DNA of 6,764 bases from JBQLZQ01 sp052168355 (GTDB taxonomy: Bacteria; Pseudomonadota; Alphaproteobacteria; DSM-16000; Inquilinaceae): NCBI GenBank assembly GCA_052168355.1, contig JBQLZQ010000017.1, positions 1 through 6,764 on the forward strand. The letters run 5' to 3'. How positions within the stretch are numbered: position 1 is the stretch's first letter; every line of letters begins with the position of its first letter. Both the position numbers and the translations under genes were made by a program. The notes beneath the pieces are model-generated. The model ran no database searches, was not told the origin of the DNA, and saw only the letters and a program-made list of their open reading frames with translations. Below are positions 1-5,617 of the stretch, one piece after another.

Positions 1-41
1 ACGCCTTGGGTGGGATCGCCGAAGCGATTCCACCCAAGGCG
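1..41 (-). terminator. Probable intrinsic terminator at the end of the yacG operon
   Basis: Two 18-base arms (2-19 and 24-41) pair around a four-base loop. Read on the minus strand the loop is UUCG closed by C-G, the very stable cUUCGg tetraloop common in bacterial terminators. The single imperfection is an internal position (14 opposite 29) that would be C-A in the minus-strand RNA and G-U in the plus-strand RNA. The hairpin starts 8 bases after the yacG stop codon, as expected for the operon terminator. The U-tract that would prove this lies beyond the window edge; only one U (base 1) is visible. It could also serve a convergent gene outside the window. Confidence 0.75.
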
Positions 42-49
42 ATCCTGCT

Positions 50-283
50 CTAGGACCCGTCCCGGTCTTTTTCGGACGCCGGGAGGTCCTGGCCCTCCTC
101 CAACGGCTCGGAAACGCGATAGACCTCGCCGAACCAGCGGCCCAGATCGACATCGCGGCACCGGGCCGAGCAGAAGGGCCGGTGGCTGTCCACGGTGGAT
201 TTCTGGCAGACCGGGCAGCGGCGGCGGCCGATTCTGGCCCGATCCAGGGTCACCATGTTGTCCGGCGGTGAGCGTTTGGTCAT
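50..283 (-). CDS. yacG: YacG, zinc-finger inhibitor of DNA gyrase
   Basis: Small zinc-binding protein of 77 residues. The E. coli homologue binds GyrB and blocks DNA binding by gyrase. Four cysteines form the expected Cx2C...Cx3C zinc site (C23, C26, C38, C42), followed by the family signature DLGRWFGEVYRV (residues 46-57) and a charged, probably disordered tail. I chose the ATG at 281-283 because GGAG lies 5 bases upstream; the reading frame also allows a TTG eight codons earlier (305-307) and an ATG at 254-256, both with poorer ribosome sites. The gene begins 26 bp after the rng stop and is the last gene before the hairpin at 2-41. The family assignment is secure; gyrase inhibition is inferred from homology. 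Confidence 0.92.
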   Translation of the reverse strand: MTKRSPPDNMVTLDRARIGRRRCPVCQKSTVDSHRPFCSARCRDVDLGRWFGEVYRVSEPLEEGQDLPASEKDRDGS

Positions 284-288
284 GGGTT

Positions 289-292
289 CTCC
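289..292 (-). promoter_or_regulatory. Ribosome binding site of yacG
   Basis: GGAG on the minus strand, 5 bases upstream of the ATG at 281-283. It favours this start over the in-frame TTG at 305-307, which would lengthen the protein by eight residues. Confidence 0.6.
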
Positions 293-309
293 GGTCGTTT
301 GCGCCAATT

Positions 310-1452
310 TTAGCGGGTGCCGTCGGTTCTGGCCATGGGCGCGCCGGCGATTACCCGGGATACCTGTGGCGCCATCACTTCGGCCAGGGACCGGCCGCGG
401 CGCTGGCGGGCCAGTTCGAACAGCCCCAGCGGCGACACGGCGGTCGCCAGCCGGACATCGGCCCGGTCGCCCTGGAAGCCTCGGCGTACAAGGGCCGGAA
501 GGCCGGCAGCCGTTTCGCCACGCCCGGCCGTGATGAAATCGATGACCGCCACGCCACCGATGTTGCGCAGGCGGATCTGGCGGGGCGCCTCCACCGCCGC
601 CTCACGGTTGGCGCGGACCCGGTCGCGGGCGCTGGCGGCGTCCACGTCGATGGCGGTCAAGGCCCGCGTCGGCTCGATGTGGAGCCATCCGCCCGACGGC
701 AACATGACCGAAGGTTCCAGAAGATCGGGCACCAGATCGAACAGATCGACGGGTGCGTCCTTCAGCCGGTCAAGGGCATCGGGCGCCCATGTCCTCAGCC
801 AGCGATCCAGGGCCCGCCGTTGGGCCGGGTCGGCAACGCGGACGGATGCGGCCTCCGGACGGTCCAGGATCAGCCGTTGGGCGGGATCCAGCCCTGGGGC
901 CAGAAGCCGGGGCTCGGCGGCGGGTTCAGCCCGGTCCTGGATCGCCCGCCAGGCCGTGGTCAACCGCTCCGCCTCGGCCATGACCACATCGACGGGCACG
1001 GATGCCGCCGCCCCGCGCACGCTCCAGCCGCCGGACAGCCGGTCCCGCCATGCCTGCCGCGTCTCCGCCCCCAGCGCGCGGGAGACGGACAGCCGGTCGG
1101 TCAGCGGACGGTGGACCAGGTAGCGGCCGGGCAGCGCCACATCCAGGGTCGCCTCCGCCCCCTTGTCCGCCCGGGGCGCGGCGACGATCTGGACCAGAAC
1201 GGTTTCGCCGGCGCCCGGAACCCGCGGGCCGGCGCGGCGCATGGGCAGAAGGGCCGGCCGCTCGAACCCGAGATCGAGAAAGGCCAGCCCGGCCTTGGCG
1301 TCGATGCGCGCCACACGGCCCTGGTAGATGGCCCCGTCCAGCCCCGACCGGTCGGGGCGGTCGGCCAGAAGATCGGTCAGTCGCCCATCCTCCGCCACCC
1401 CGGCCAGCAGCACGCCCCCGGCGCCCGAGACGTGGATTTCGACTGTTCCCAC
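310..1452 (-). CDS. rng: Short RNase E/G-family endoribonuclease
   Basis: Endoribonuclease of the RNase E/G family, expected to cut single-stranded RNA in rRNA and mRNA processing. The 380 residues carry an S1-like segment (about 38-70, with GAIYQGRVARI) and the catalytic DNase I-like core: LPSGG at 251-255, then two metal-binding aspartates, D269 in TAIDVDAAS and D305 in VIDFITAG, matching E. coli RNase E D303 and D346. It ends just after the RQRRGRSL segment (350-356), where E. coli RNase E and G have the CPxC zinc-link, so the zinc-link and small dimerisation domain are absent. The E. coli 5'-monophosphate sensor pair R169-T170 seems to align with R146-G147, so half of the sensor may be lost. 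The start is GTG, 6 bp after the maf stop and in the same frame; GAGGG lies 10 bases upstream. It is the first start codon after that stop. The family is firm; naming it RNase G rather than E is by convention. Confidence 0.88.
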   Translation of the reverse strand: MGTVEIHVSGAGGVLLAGVAEDGRLTDLLADRPDRSGLDGAIYQGRVARIDAKAGLAFLDLGFERPALLPMRRAGPRVPGAGETVLVQIVAAPRADKGAEATLDVALPGRYLVHRPLTDRLSVSRALGAETRQAWRDRLSGGWSVRGAAASVPVDVVMAEAERLTTAWRAIQDRAEPAAEPRLLAPGLDPAQRLILDRPEAASVRVADPAQRRALDRWLRTWAPDALDRLKDAPVDLFDLVPDLLEPSVMLPSGGWLHIEPTRALTAIDVDAASARDRVRANREAAVEAPRQIRLRNIGGVAVIDFITAGRGETAAGLPALVRRGFQGDRADVRLATAVSPLGLFELARQRRGRSLAEVMAPQVSRVIAGAPMARTDGTR

Positions 1453-1458
1453 CGCCGG

Positions 1459-2073
1459 TCAGCCCTCGCCGACGGCCGGCGCCGGCCGGTAGCCCAGCCC
1501 GGTGAGCAGGGCGGCGGTTTCATAGAGCGGCAGACCCACGACATTGCTGTACGAGCCGCTGATCTGGCGGACAAAGGCGGCGGCGCGGCCCTGGATGGCG
1601 TACCCGCCGGCCTTGCCCCGCCACTCGCCCGACGATAGATAGGCCTCGATCTCCTCAAGGCTCAACCGCTTGAACACCACGGCCGTTTCGACCAGCCGCG
1701 ATCGGCTGCCCCCATCCGGCGCCAGCACCGCCAGGCCGCCATAGACGCGATGGCGCCGCCCGGACAGAAGCTCCAGGCAGCGCCGGGCGGTCGCCGCGTC
1801 CTCGGCCTTCGGTAGGATACGGCGGCCGCAGGCCACCACCGTATCGGCGGCCACGACAAAGGCGCCCGGATGGCCGGCGGCGACCGCAACCGCCTTGGCC
1901 ATGCCCAGACGGGCCGCGTGGGCGGCGGGACGTTCGTCCCTGCGCGGGTTTTCGTCGAGATCGGCGGGGACCACGCGATCGGGCGGCAGACCGATCTGGT
2001 CCAGCAGCGCCCGGCGGCGGGGCGACGCCGAGGCCAGGATGAGGGGTGGCCGGCCGCCAGGCGCCGACGTCAC
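1459..2073 (-). CDS. maf: Maf/YhdE-type nucleoside triphosphate pyrophosphatase
   Basis: Maf-family pyrophosphatase that hydrolyses nucleoside triphosphates to monophosphates; it is thought to clear non-canonical or excess pyrimidine nucleotides and is linked to septum formation in Bacillus. Its 204 residues are typical. Visible motifs: LASASPRRRALL (13-24) at the N-terminus, AADTVV (75-80) with the catalytic Asp, K89, SGRRHRVYGG (104-113), and GKAGGYAIQG (153-162) with Q161, then SGSYSNVVGLPL. The KAGxYxIQG and GSY-VVGLPL segments fit the YhdE (dTTP/UTP) subgroup better than the YceF (m7GTP) subgroup. The start is GTG at 2071-2073, 49 bp after infA, with no clear Shine-Dalgarno sequence; a six-codon reading frame starting at ATG 2088-2090 stops across this GTG. 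The family's usual N-terminus supports the start to within a few residues. Confidence 0.93.
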   Translation of the reverse strand: MTSAPGGRPPLILASASPRRRALLDQIGLPPDRVVPADLDENPRRDERPAAHAARLGMAKAVAVAAGHPGAFVVAADTVVACGRRILPKAEDAATARRCLELLSGRRHRVYGGLAVLAPDGGSRSRLVETAVVFKRLSLEEIEAYLSSGEWRGKAGGYAIQGRAAAFVRQISGSYSNVVGLPLYETAALLTGLGYRPAPAVGEG

Positions 2074-2122
2074 GGAACCGGCCGCCGCATGACCGCCCGA
2101 CGGGGCCCGGACGGGCCGAAAA

Positions 2123-2341
2123 TCACTTGAAGCGGAAGGTGATGCGGCCCTTGGTCAGGTCGTACGGCGTCATTTCGACATTCACCTTGTCGCCGGCCAG
2201 CACCCGAATACGGTTCTTGCGCATTTTGCCCGAGGTATGGGCCAGCACCTCGTGCTCGTTTTCCAGCTTCACGCGAAACATGGCATTGGGCAGCAATTCC
2301 ACCACCGTGCCGGGAAATTCGATCAGGTCTTCTTTTGCCAT
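2123..2341 (-). CDS. infA: Translation initiation factor IF-1
   Basis: IF-1 binds the A site of the 30S subunit and works with IF-2 and IF-3 in start-codon selection. The product has exactly 72 residues, the usual bacterial length, and is a single S1-type OB-fold: MAKEDLIEFPGTV at the start, FRVKLENEHEVLAH (22-35), SGKMRKNRIRVLAGDKV (37-53) and the YDLTKGRITFR end. The frame stays open 58 codons upstream to about 2515, but family length and the invariant MAKED start fix the ATG at 2339-2341. The ribosome site is weak (GAGAAG close to the ATG). A 186-bp gap separates it from the phosphatase gene, so it may have its own promoter. Identification is essentially certain. Confidence 0.97.
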   Translation of the reverse strand: MAKEDLIEFPGTVVELLPNAMFRVKLENEHEVLAHTSGKMRKNRIRVLAGDKVNVEMTPYDLTKGRITFRFK

Positions 2342-2383
2342 TCTTCTCGGAAAGTCGCTTTCAGACAGATAGGGATCCAGTGG

Positions 2384-2415
2384 GGATAGGTGCGCGCCCA
2401 GGCCCATCGGGTCAA
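2384..2415 (-). promoter_or_regulatory. Weak candidate infA promoter
   Basis: The -35 candidate TTGACC (2410-2415) matches the consensus at five of six positions. The -10 candidate CTATCC (2384-2389) is poor and the 20-base spacing is long. Position, about 45-75 bases upstream of the infA start, is plausible. Treat as a guess. Confidence 0.2.
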
Positions 2416-2438
2416 GCGATTTGGCTGTGCGGCGGACG

Positions 2439-2452
2439 GAAAACCCGTTTTC
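2439..2452. repeat. 14-bp palindrome GAAAAC-CC-GTTTTC
   Basis: A perfect inverted repeat with 6-base arms and a 2-base centre, AT-rich within GC-rich surroundings. It sits about 24 bases upstream of the -35-like TTGACC of the candidate infA promoter, a place where an operator could act. The loop is too short for a good RNA hairpin, so DNA binding is more likely than RNA structure, if it does anything at all. Confidence 0.4.
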
Positions 2453-2527
2453 GATCCCTGCCCGGCCTCCAAAATCCAGGATATCGGGGCATCGGCCATC
2501 GTCGGAAACCGGCACGGTCCCAGCGCT

Positions 2528-2965
2528 CTATGGATCGGTCGCCGGGCCGAACCTTTCCTTCAACCGTGCCAGAAGCTGGTCCCTGACCTCTCGAAAAGCC
2601 GCCAGGCGTGCCTCGCGATTGCCCTCGATCACGGTCGGGTCGAGGGTGTTCCAAAGTTCGACCTCCCAGGCCGTGGTCCGGGTCAGTTCCAGGGCCCTAT
2701 GGTGCGCCTCCGGCGACAGGGTGATAACCAGATCGAAGTTTTCGTCCTCCAGATCGTCGAACGTCTTGGGCCGGTGGCCGCTGACGTCGATGGACAGTTC
2801 GGCCATGACGGCCACGGCGAAGGGGTCCAGTTCCCCCTGGCGGATGCCGACGCTGTCGACGAATACCCGATTCCCGTGAAGGTGTTTGAGCATCGCCTCG
2901 GCCATGGGTGAGCGGATGGCGTTCTGGGTGCACACGAACAGCACGCTGGTCGGCAAATCGGCCAT
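2528..2965 (-). CDS. Low-molecular-weight protein-tyrosine-phosphatase-fold protein (often called ArsC-like)
   Basis: Cytosolic protein of 145 residues with the LMW-PTP fold. The P-loop is CTQNAIRS (12-19), fitting CX5R(S/T), with nucleophile C12 and phosphate-binding R18; a later DP pair (D109-P110) is the likely general acid loop. The adjoining tyrosines of classical LMW-PTPs are missing. C12 is the only cysteine: thioredoxin-coupled ArsC arsenate reductases need further cysteines, so reductase activity of that type is unlikely and phosphatase activity more so. The start is the ATG at 2963-2965; no strong ribosome site is visible. It lies 77 bp after UPF0262 and upstream of infA, a neighbourhood that recurs in alphaproteobacteria. 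Its substrate is unknown; the context gives no arsenic genes. Confidence 0.82.
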   Translation of the reverse strand: MADLPTSVLFVCTQNAIRSPMAEAMLKHLHGNRVFVDSVGIRQGELDPFAVAVMAELSIDVSGHRPKTFDDLEDENFDLVITLSPEAHHRALELTRTTAWEVELWNTLDPTVIEGNREARLAAFREVRDQLLARLKERFGPATDP

Positions 2966-3042
2966 GAGAGAAGGCCTACGCCCCCGAGCGCGGCGGACGG
3001 CCGACCGGGCGAACCGGACAAGGCGCCAACGAAGTCAAGGCA

Positions 3043-3537
3043 CTACCCCTTAAGATGCAGGACGCAGAGCAGGGTGAACAGCCGGCGGGCGGTATTCTCA
3101 TCCAGCGCAATCCGTCCCGCCAGCGCCTCGGTCAGCATCGCCGACCCGTCATTGTGCAGACCGCGACGGCCCATATCGAGGGCTTCGATGCGCGACGGCG
3201 GGGCATGCTTGATGGCTTCGTAGTAGCTCTCGCAGATCAGGAAATAATCTTTCACGATCATGCGGAACGGCGCGAGGTGCAGCGGTACCCGAACCAGGGG
3301 CCGGTCGTCTTCGTCACGGATATCGAAGATCAGGCGGTTTTCCTGGATCGCCAAGTGCAGCCTGTAGGGTCCCGCCTCGCAGCCCACCGGGCCGAAGCTG
3401 TTGTCCTCCAGCAGGTCGTAGATGGCCACCGCCCGCTCGTGCTCGATTTCGGCGTTGCGCCGGACCACCGTGCGCTCGTCGAGCGTTATGTCGACGATCC
3501 GCGCCGTCGGGGCGGGCCGGCTGGCGGCTTTAGTCAT
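3043..3537 (-). CDS. UPF0262 family protein of unknown function
   Basis: A conserved alphaproteobacterial family without an assigned function; 164 residues here. Recognisable segments are IVDITLDERTVVRRN (14-28), IEHERAVAIYDLLEDNSF (31-48), RLHLAIQENRLIFDI (59-73), KDYFLICESYYEAI (96-109), and a C-terminal DENTARRLFTLLCVLHLKG. No signal peptide or membrane span is visible, so it is probably cytosolic. The frame stays open far upstream into hisD, but family similarity begins just after the ATG at 3535-3537. This ATG overlaps the hisD stop (ATGACTAA, 8 shared bases), which implies translational coupling with hisD. Despite that linkage, nothing in the sequence indicates a histidine-pathway activity. 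Confidence 0.88.
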   Translation of the reverse strand: MTKAASRPAPTARIVDITLDERTVVRRNAEIEHERAVAIYDLLEDNSFGPVGCEAGPYRLHLAIQENRLIFDIRDEDDRPLVRVPLHLAPFRMIVKDYFLICESYYEAIKHAPPSRIEALDMGRRGLHNDGSAMLTEALAGRIALDENTARRLFTLLCVLHLKG

Positions 3538-4831
3538 TCCGGGCCGCCAGCCGGATGGAGACCGACAGGGCATGGGCCGGCAGCCCCTCCTCCATCGCCA
3601 GGGTCGCGGCGGCGGGACCGATGGCCGCCAGGGCGTCGCCATCGCACCGCACCAGGGTCGTCCGCTTGACGAAATCCAGGACGTTGAGACCGGAGGAAAA
3701 GCGGGCCCGCCGTTCGGTCGGCAGCACGTGGTTGGGGCCAGCGACATAGTCTCCCACAGCCTCGGGCGTGAAGCGGCCAAGGAAGATCGCGCCGGCATGG
3801 CGCACGCGGGCGGCCAGCGCCTCGGGGTCGGCGACCGCCAGTTCAAGATGCTCCGGCGCGATCCGGTCGATCAGCGGCGGCGCCTGGGCCAGATCCGTCA
3901 CCACCAGGATGACCCCGTGGTCGCGCCAGCTGGCCCCCGCGATGGCCGCCCGTGGCGTGGTCGTCAGCAGCCGGTCGACGGCGTCCGAGACGGCATCGGC
4001 GAAGACGGGGTCATCGGTGATCAGGATGGATTGGGCGTCTGCATCATGCTCTGCCTGGGACAGCAGGTCGGCGGCGATCCAGTCCGGGTCGTTGGCGGCG
4101 TCGGCAACCACCAGGATCTCCGACGGGCCGGCGATCATGTCGATGCCGACGATGCCGAACACCTGGCGCTTGGCCTCCGCCACATAGGCGTTGCCCGGCC
4201 CGACGATCTTATCCACCGGGCGCACCGAAGCGGTGCCATAGGCCAAGGCCGCCACGGCCTGGGCGCCGCCGATCCTGTAGATCTCGTCGACCCCGGCCAG
4301 CCGGGCGGCGGCCAGCACCAGCGGGTTGAGCACGCCGTCGGGCGCCGGCACCACCATGGCCAGGCGGTCGACCCCGGCGACCTTGGCCGGCAGGGCGTTC
4401 ATGAGCACCGAGCTGGGATAGGCGGCGCGGCCGCCGGGAACGTACAGCCCGACCGCTTCGATCGGGGTCCAGCGGGCCCCCAGCTCCACCCCTTGCGCGT
4501 CGGTATACCGGGTTTCCGTGAAGGTCTGGGCGCGATGGAACGCCTCGATCCGGGCAGCCGCCTGGCGCAACGCGTCCAGGATCTCCGGCCGGATTGCCGC
4601 CGTGGCCGCGTCGATGTCGGCCGCCGGCAGGCGCAGGGCCTCGGGCGTCAGGGTCAACCGGTCGAAACGCCGGGTATAGTCGATCAGCGCCGCGTCGCCC
4701 CGCGCCCGGACATCGGCCAGGATATCGGCGACGACGGCCCGCACATCGGCCTCGCCTTGCCGCTCGACGGCAAGCAGGCGGTCAAACCGCTCGGCGAAAT
4801 CGCCCGCGGCCGCGTCCAGCCTATGCGGCAC
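3530..4831 (-). CDS. hisD: Histidinol dehydrogenase
   Basis: Zinc enzyme that catalyses the last two steps of histidine synthesis, oxidising L-histidinol through histidinal to histidine with two NAD+. Its 433 residues match the family length. Expected zinc ligands are present: Q259 and H262 (SQAEHDADAQ), D361 (GDYVAGPNH) and H420 (GLPAHALSV). The catalytic Glu-His pair is E327-H328 in IAPEHLEL. Other conserved blocks are YVPGGRAAYPSSVLMNALPA (130-149), GGAQAVAALAYGT (188-200) and VGPGNAYVAEAK (210-221). The GTG start at 4829-4831 is supported by GAGAGG six bases upstream, inside hisG; the two genes overlap by 11 bases. Its own stop overlaps the UPF0262 start. Regulation beyond coupling to hisG is not visible. 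Confidence 0.97.
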   Translation of the reverse strand: MPHRLDAAAGDFAERFDRLLAVERQGEADVRAVVADILADVRARGDAALIDYTRRFDRLTLTPEALRLPAADIDAATAAIRPEILDALRQAAARIEAFHRAQTFTETRYTDAQGVELGARWTPIEAVGLYVPGGRAAYPSSVLMNALPAKVAGVDRLAMVVPAPDGVLNPLVLAAARLAGVDEIYRIGGAQAVAALAYGTASVRPVDKIVGPGNAYVAEAKRQVFGIVGIDMIAGPSEILVVADAANDPDWIAADLLSQAEHDADAQSILITDDPVFADAVSDAVDRLLTTTPRAAIAGASWRDHGVILVVTDLAQAPPLIDRIAPEHLELAVADPEALAARVRHAGAIFLGRFTPEAVGDYVAGPNHVLPTERRARFSSGLNVLDFVKRTTLVRCDGDALAAIGPAAATLAMEEGLPAHALSVSIRLAARND

Positions 4832-5510
4832 GCGCAGCCTCTCGGAACCGGCCGATCCAGCCGTTGATCTCCCCCGGCCGGGTTTTGAGTGCCGCCCGGT
4901 TGACGATCAGCCGCGAGGTGACGTTGGCGATGTGCTCGATCTCCTTCAACCCGTTGGCCTTCAACGTGGCGCCGCTGGACACCAGATCGACGATGCGCCG
5001 GCACAACCCCAGAGACGGGGCCAGCTCCATGGCCCCGTTCAGCTTGATGCACTCGGCCTGCACGCCGCGGGCGGCGAAATGGCGACGGGTAATGGACGGG
5101 TACTTGGTGGCCACGCGAACATGGCTCCAGCGCGACGGATCGTCCCGCGCCGACAGATCCACCGGCTCCGCCACCGCCAGGCGGCAAGCCCCGATCCCAA
5201 GATCCAGAGGCGCGTAGATCTCCGGATAGTCGAATTCCATCAGCACATCGTTTCCCGCGACGCCAAGCTGGGCCGCCCCAAAGGCCACGAAGGTGGCGAC
5301 GTCGAACGACCGCACCCGGATGATATGGACATGGGCGTGGTTGGTGGCAAAGCGCAGGCCGCGATGGTCCGGATCGTCGAAGGCCGGCTCCGGCTCGATC
5401 CCGGACGCGGCCAGGACCGGCCGCAGCTCGTCCAGGATGCGGCCTTTCGGCACGGCCAGAACCAACGGCTCGTTGGCGACAGGGCGATGGGGTTCCGATG
5501 GCGGGGTCAT
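4821..5510 (-). CDS. hisG: ATP phosphoribosyltransferase, short form (HisG-S)
   Basis: Catalyses the first step of histidine synthesis, joining ATP and PRPP to give phosphoribosyl-ATP. It has 229 residues and ends soon after the PRPP-binding motif DLVSSGATLKANGL (175-188), so the C-terminal regulatory ACT-like domain of long HisG is absent. Other catalytic blocks are LAVPKGRI (18-25), FGAAQLGVAGNDVLME (77-92) and VATKYPSITRRHF (133-145). Short HisG enzymes are known to need HisZ, a paralogue of histidyl-tRNA synthetase, for activity and histidine feedback; hisZ is not in the window. The ATG at 5508-5510 gives a slightly extended N-terminus (about 14 residues before the core); its ribosome site is weak. 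The gene may be led by a promoter at 5553-5579 and overlaps hisD by 11 bases. Confidence 0.96.
   Translation of the reverse strand: MTPPSEPHRPVANEPLVLAVPKGRILDELRPVLAASGIEPEPAFDDPDHRGLRFATNHAHVHIIRVRSFDVATFVAFGAAQLGVAGNDVLMEFDYPEIYAPLDLGIGACRLAVAEPVDLSARDDPSRWSHVRVATKYPSITRRHFAARGVQAECIKLNGAMELAPSLGLCRRIVDLVSSGATLKANGLKEIEHIANVTSRLIVNRAALKTRPGEINGWIGRFREAARAA
4838..4843 (-). promoter_or_regulatory. Ribosome binding site of hisD within hisG
   Basis: GAGAGG on the minus strand, 6 bases before the GTG at 4829-4831. It supports the GTG start and the 11-base hisG-hisD overlap. Confidence 0.65.
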
Positions 5511-5552
5511 GAGGCGGGTTCCAGGGGACCGGCGGGGTCGGGGCGGGCGGAC

Positions 5553-5579
5553 CTTATCAGTGCGACCGGCCCCTGTTAA
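5553..5579 (-). promoter_or_regulatory. Candidate promoter upstream of hisG
   Basis: On the minus strand TTAACA (5574-5579, one mismatch to TTGACA) is followed after 15 bases by GATAAG (5553-5558, four of six matches to TATAAT). The spacing is short by two bases. The 107-bp gap after DUF2948 is an obvious place for a his promoter, and this is the best match I see in it. Two copies of CTGATA lie 28 bp apart (on the plus strand TATCAG at 5556-5561 and 5584-5589), one overlapping the -10 box. No leader peptide rich in histidine is visible. Confidence 0.3.
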
Positions 5580-5617
5580 CCGGCTATCAGGCCATATATC
5601 TCGTCTCCAACGGGATT

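Larger units (their letters stand above)
2342..2527. other. Intergenic region upstream of infA
   Basis: This 186-bp gap is the longest in the window. On the minus strand it holds a TTGACC hexamer (2410-2415) resembling a sigma-70 -35 box, but the nearest -10-like element (CTATCC, 2384-2389) is poor and 20 bases away. A 14-base palindrome lies just upstream (2439-2452). The region is open in the infA frame, but the encoded residues resemble no family I know. It probably holds an infA promoter and leader; no terminator hairpin with a U-tract is visible after the phosphatase gene. Confidence 0.45.

Noticed and set aside
1..41. tRNA arm or CRISPR repeat at the window start
   Set aside because: It is a single simple hairpin with a UUCG loop, without tRNA cloverleaf features and without a second repeat copy in the window.
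10..1638. Plus-strand reading frame of 542 codons opposite rng and the end of maf
   Set aside because: It is antisense to two well-recognised genes, is extremely rich in Arg, Gly and Pro, and shows no family resemblance; long antisense frames are expected at this GC content.
2104..2117. Small GC hairpin between infA and maf as a terminator
   Set aside because: The stem has only 5 bp with a 4-base loop and no U-tract follows on either strand; GC-rich DNA forms such stems by chance.
2342..2515. 58-codon N-terminal extension of infA
   Set aside because: IF-1 is 72 residues with a conserved MAKED start; the extension shows no conserved motif and is more likely upstream non-coding sequence.
2966..3042. 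Promoter upstream of the phosphatase gene, starting from a TTGACT near 3037
   Set aside because: There is a -35-like hexamer but no -10-like element at a workable distance, and the gap otherwise shows nothing distinctive.
3538..3846. 103-codon N-terminal extension of UPF0262 within hisD
   Set aside because: The extra residues are a Trp/Arg/Pro-rich out-of-frame reading of hisD; family similarity begins just after the ATG at 3535-3537.
3422..4867. Plus-strand reading frame of 481 codons opposite hisD
   Set aside because: It lies antisense to intact hisD with all its catalytic residues and has low-complexity Gly/Arg/His composition; it is a shadow of hisD codon bias.
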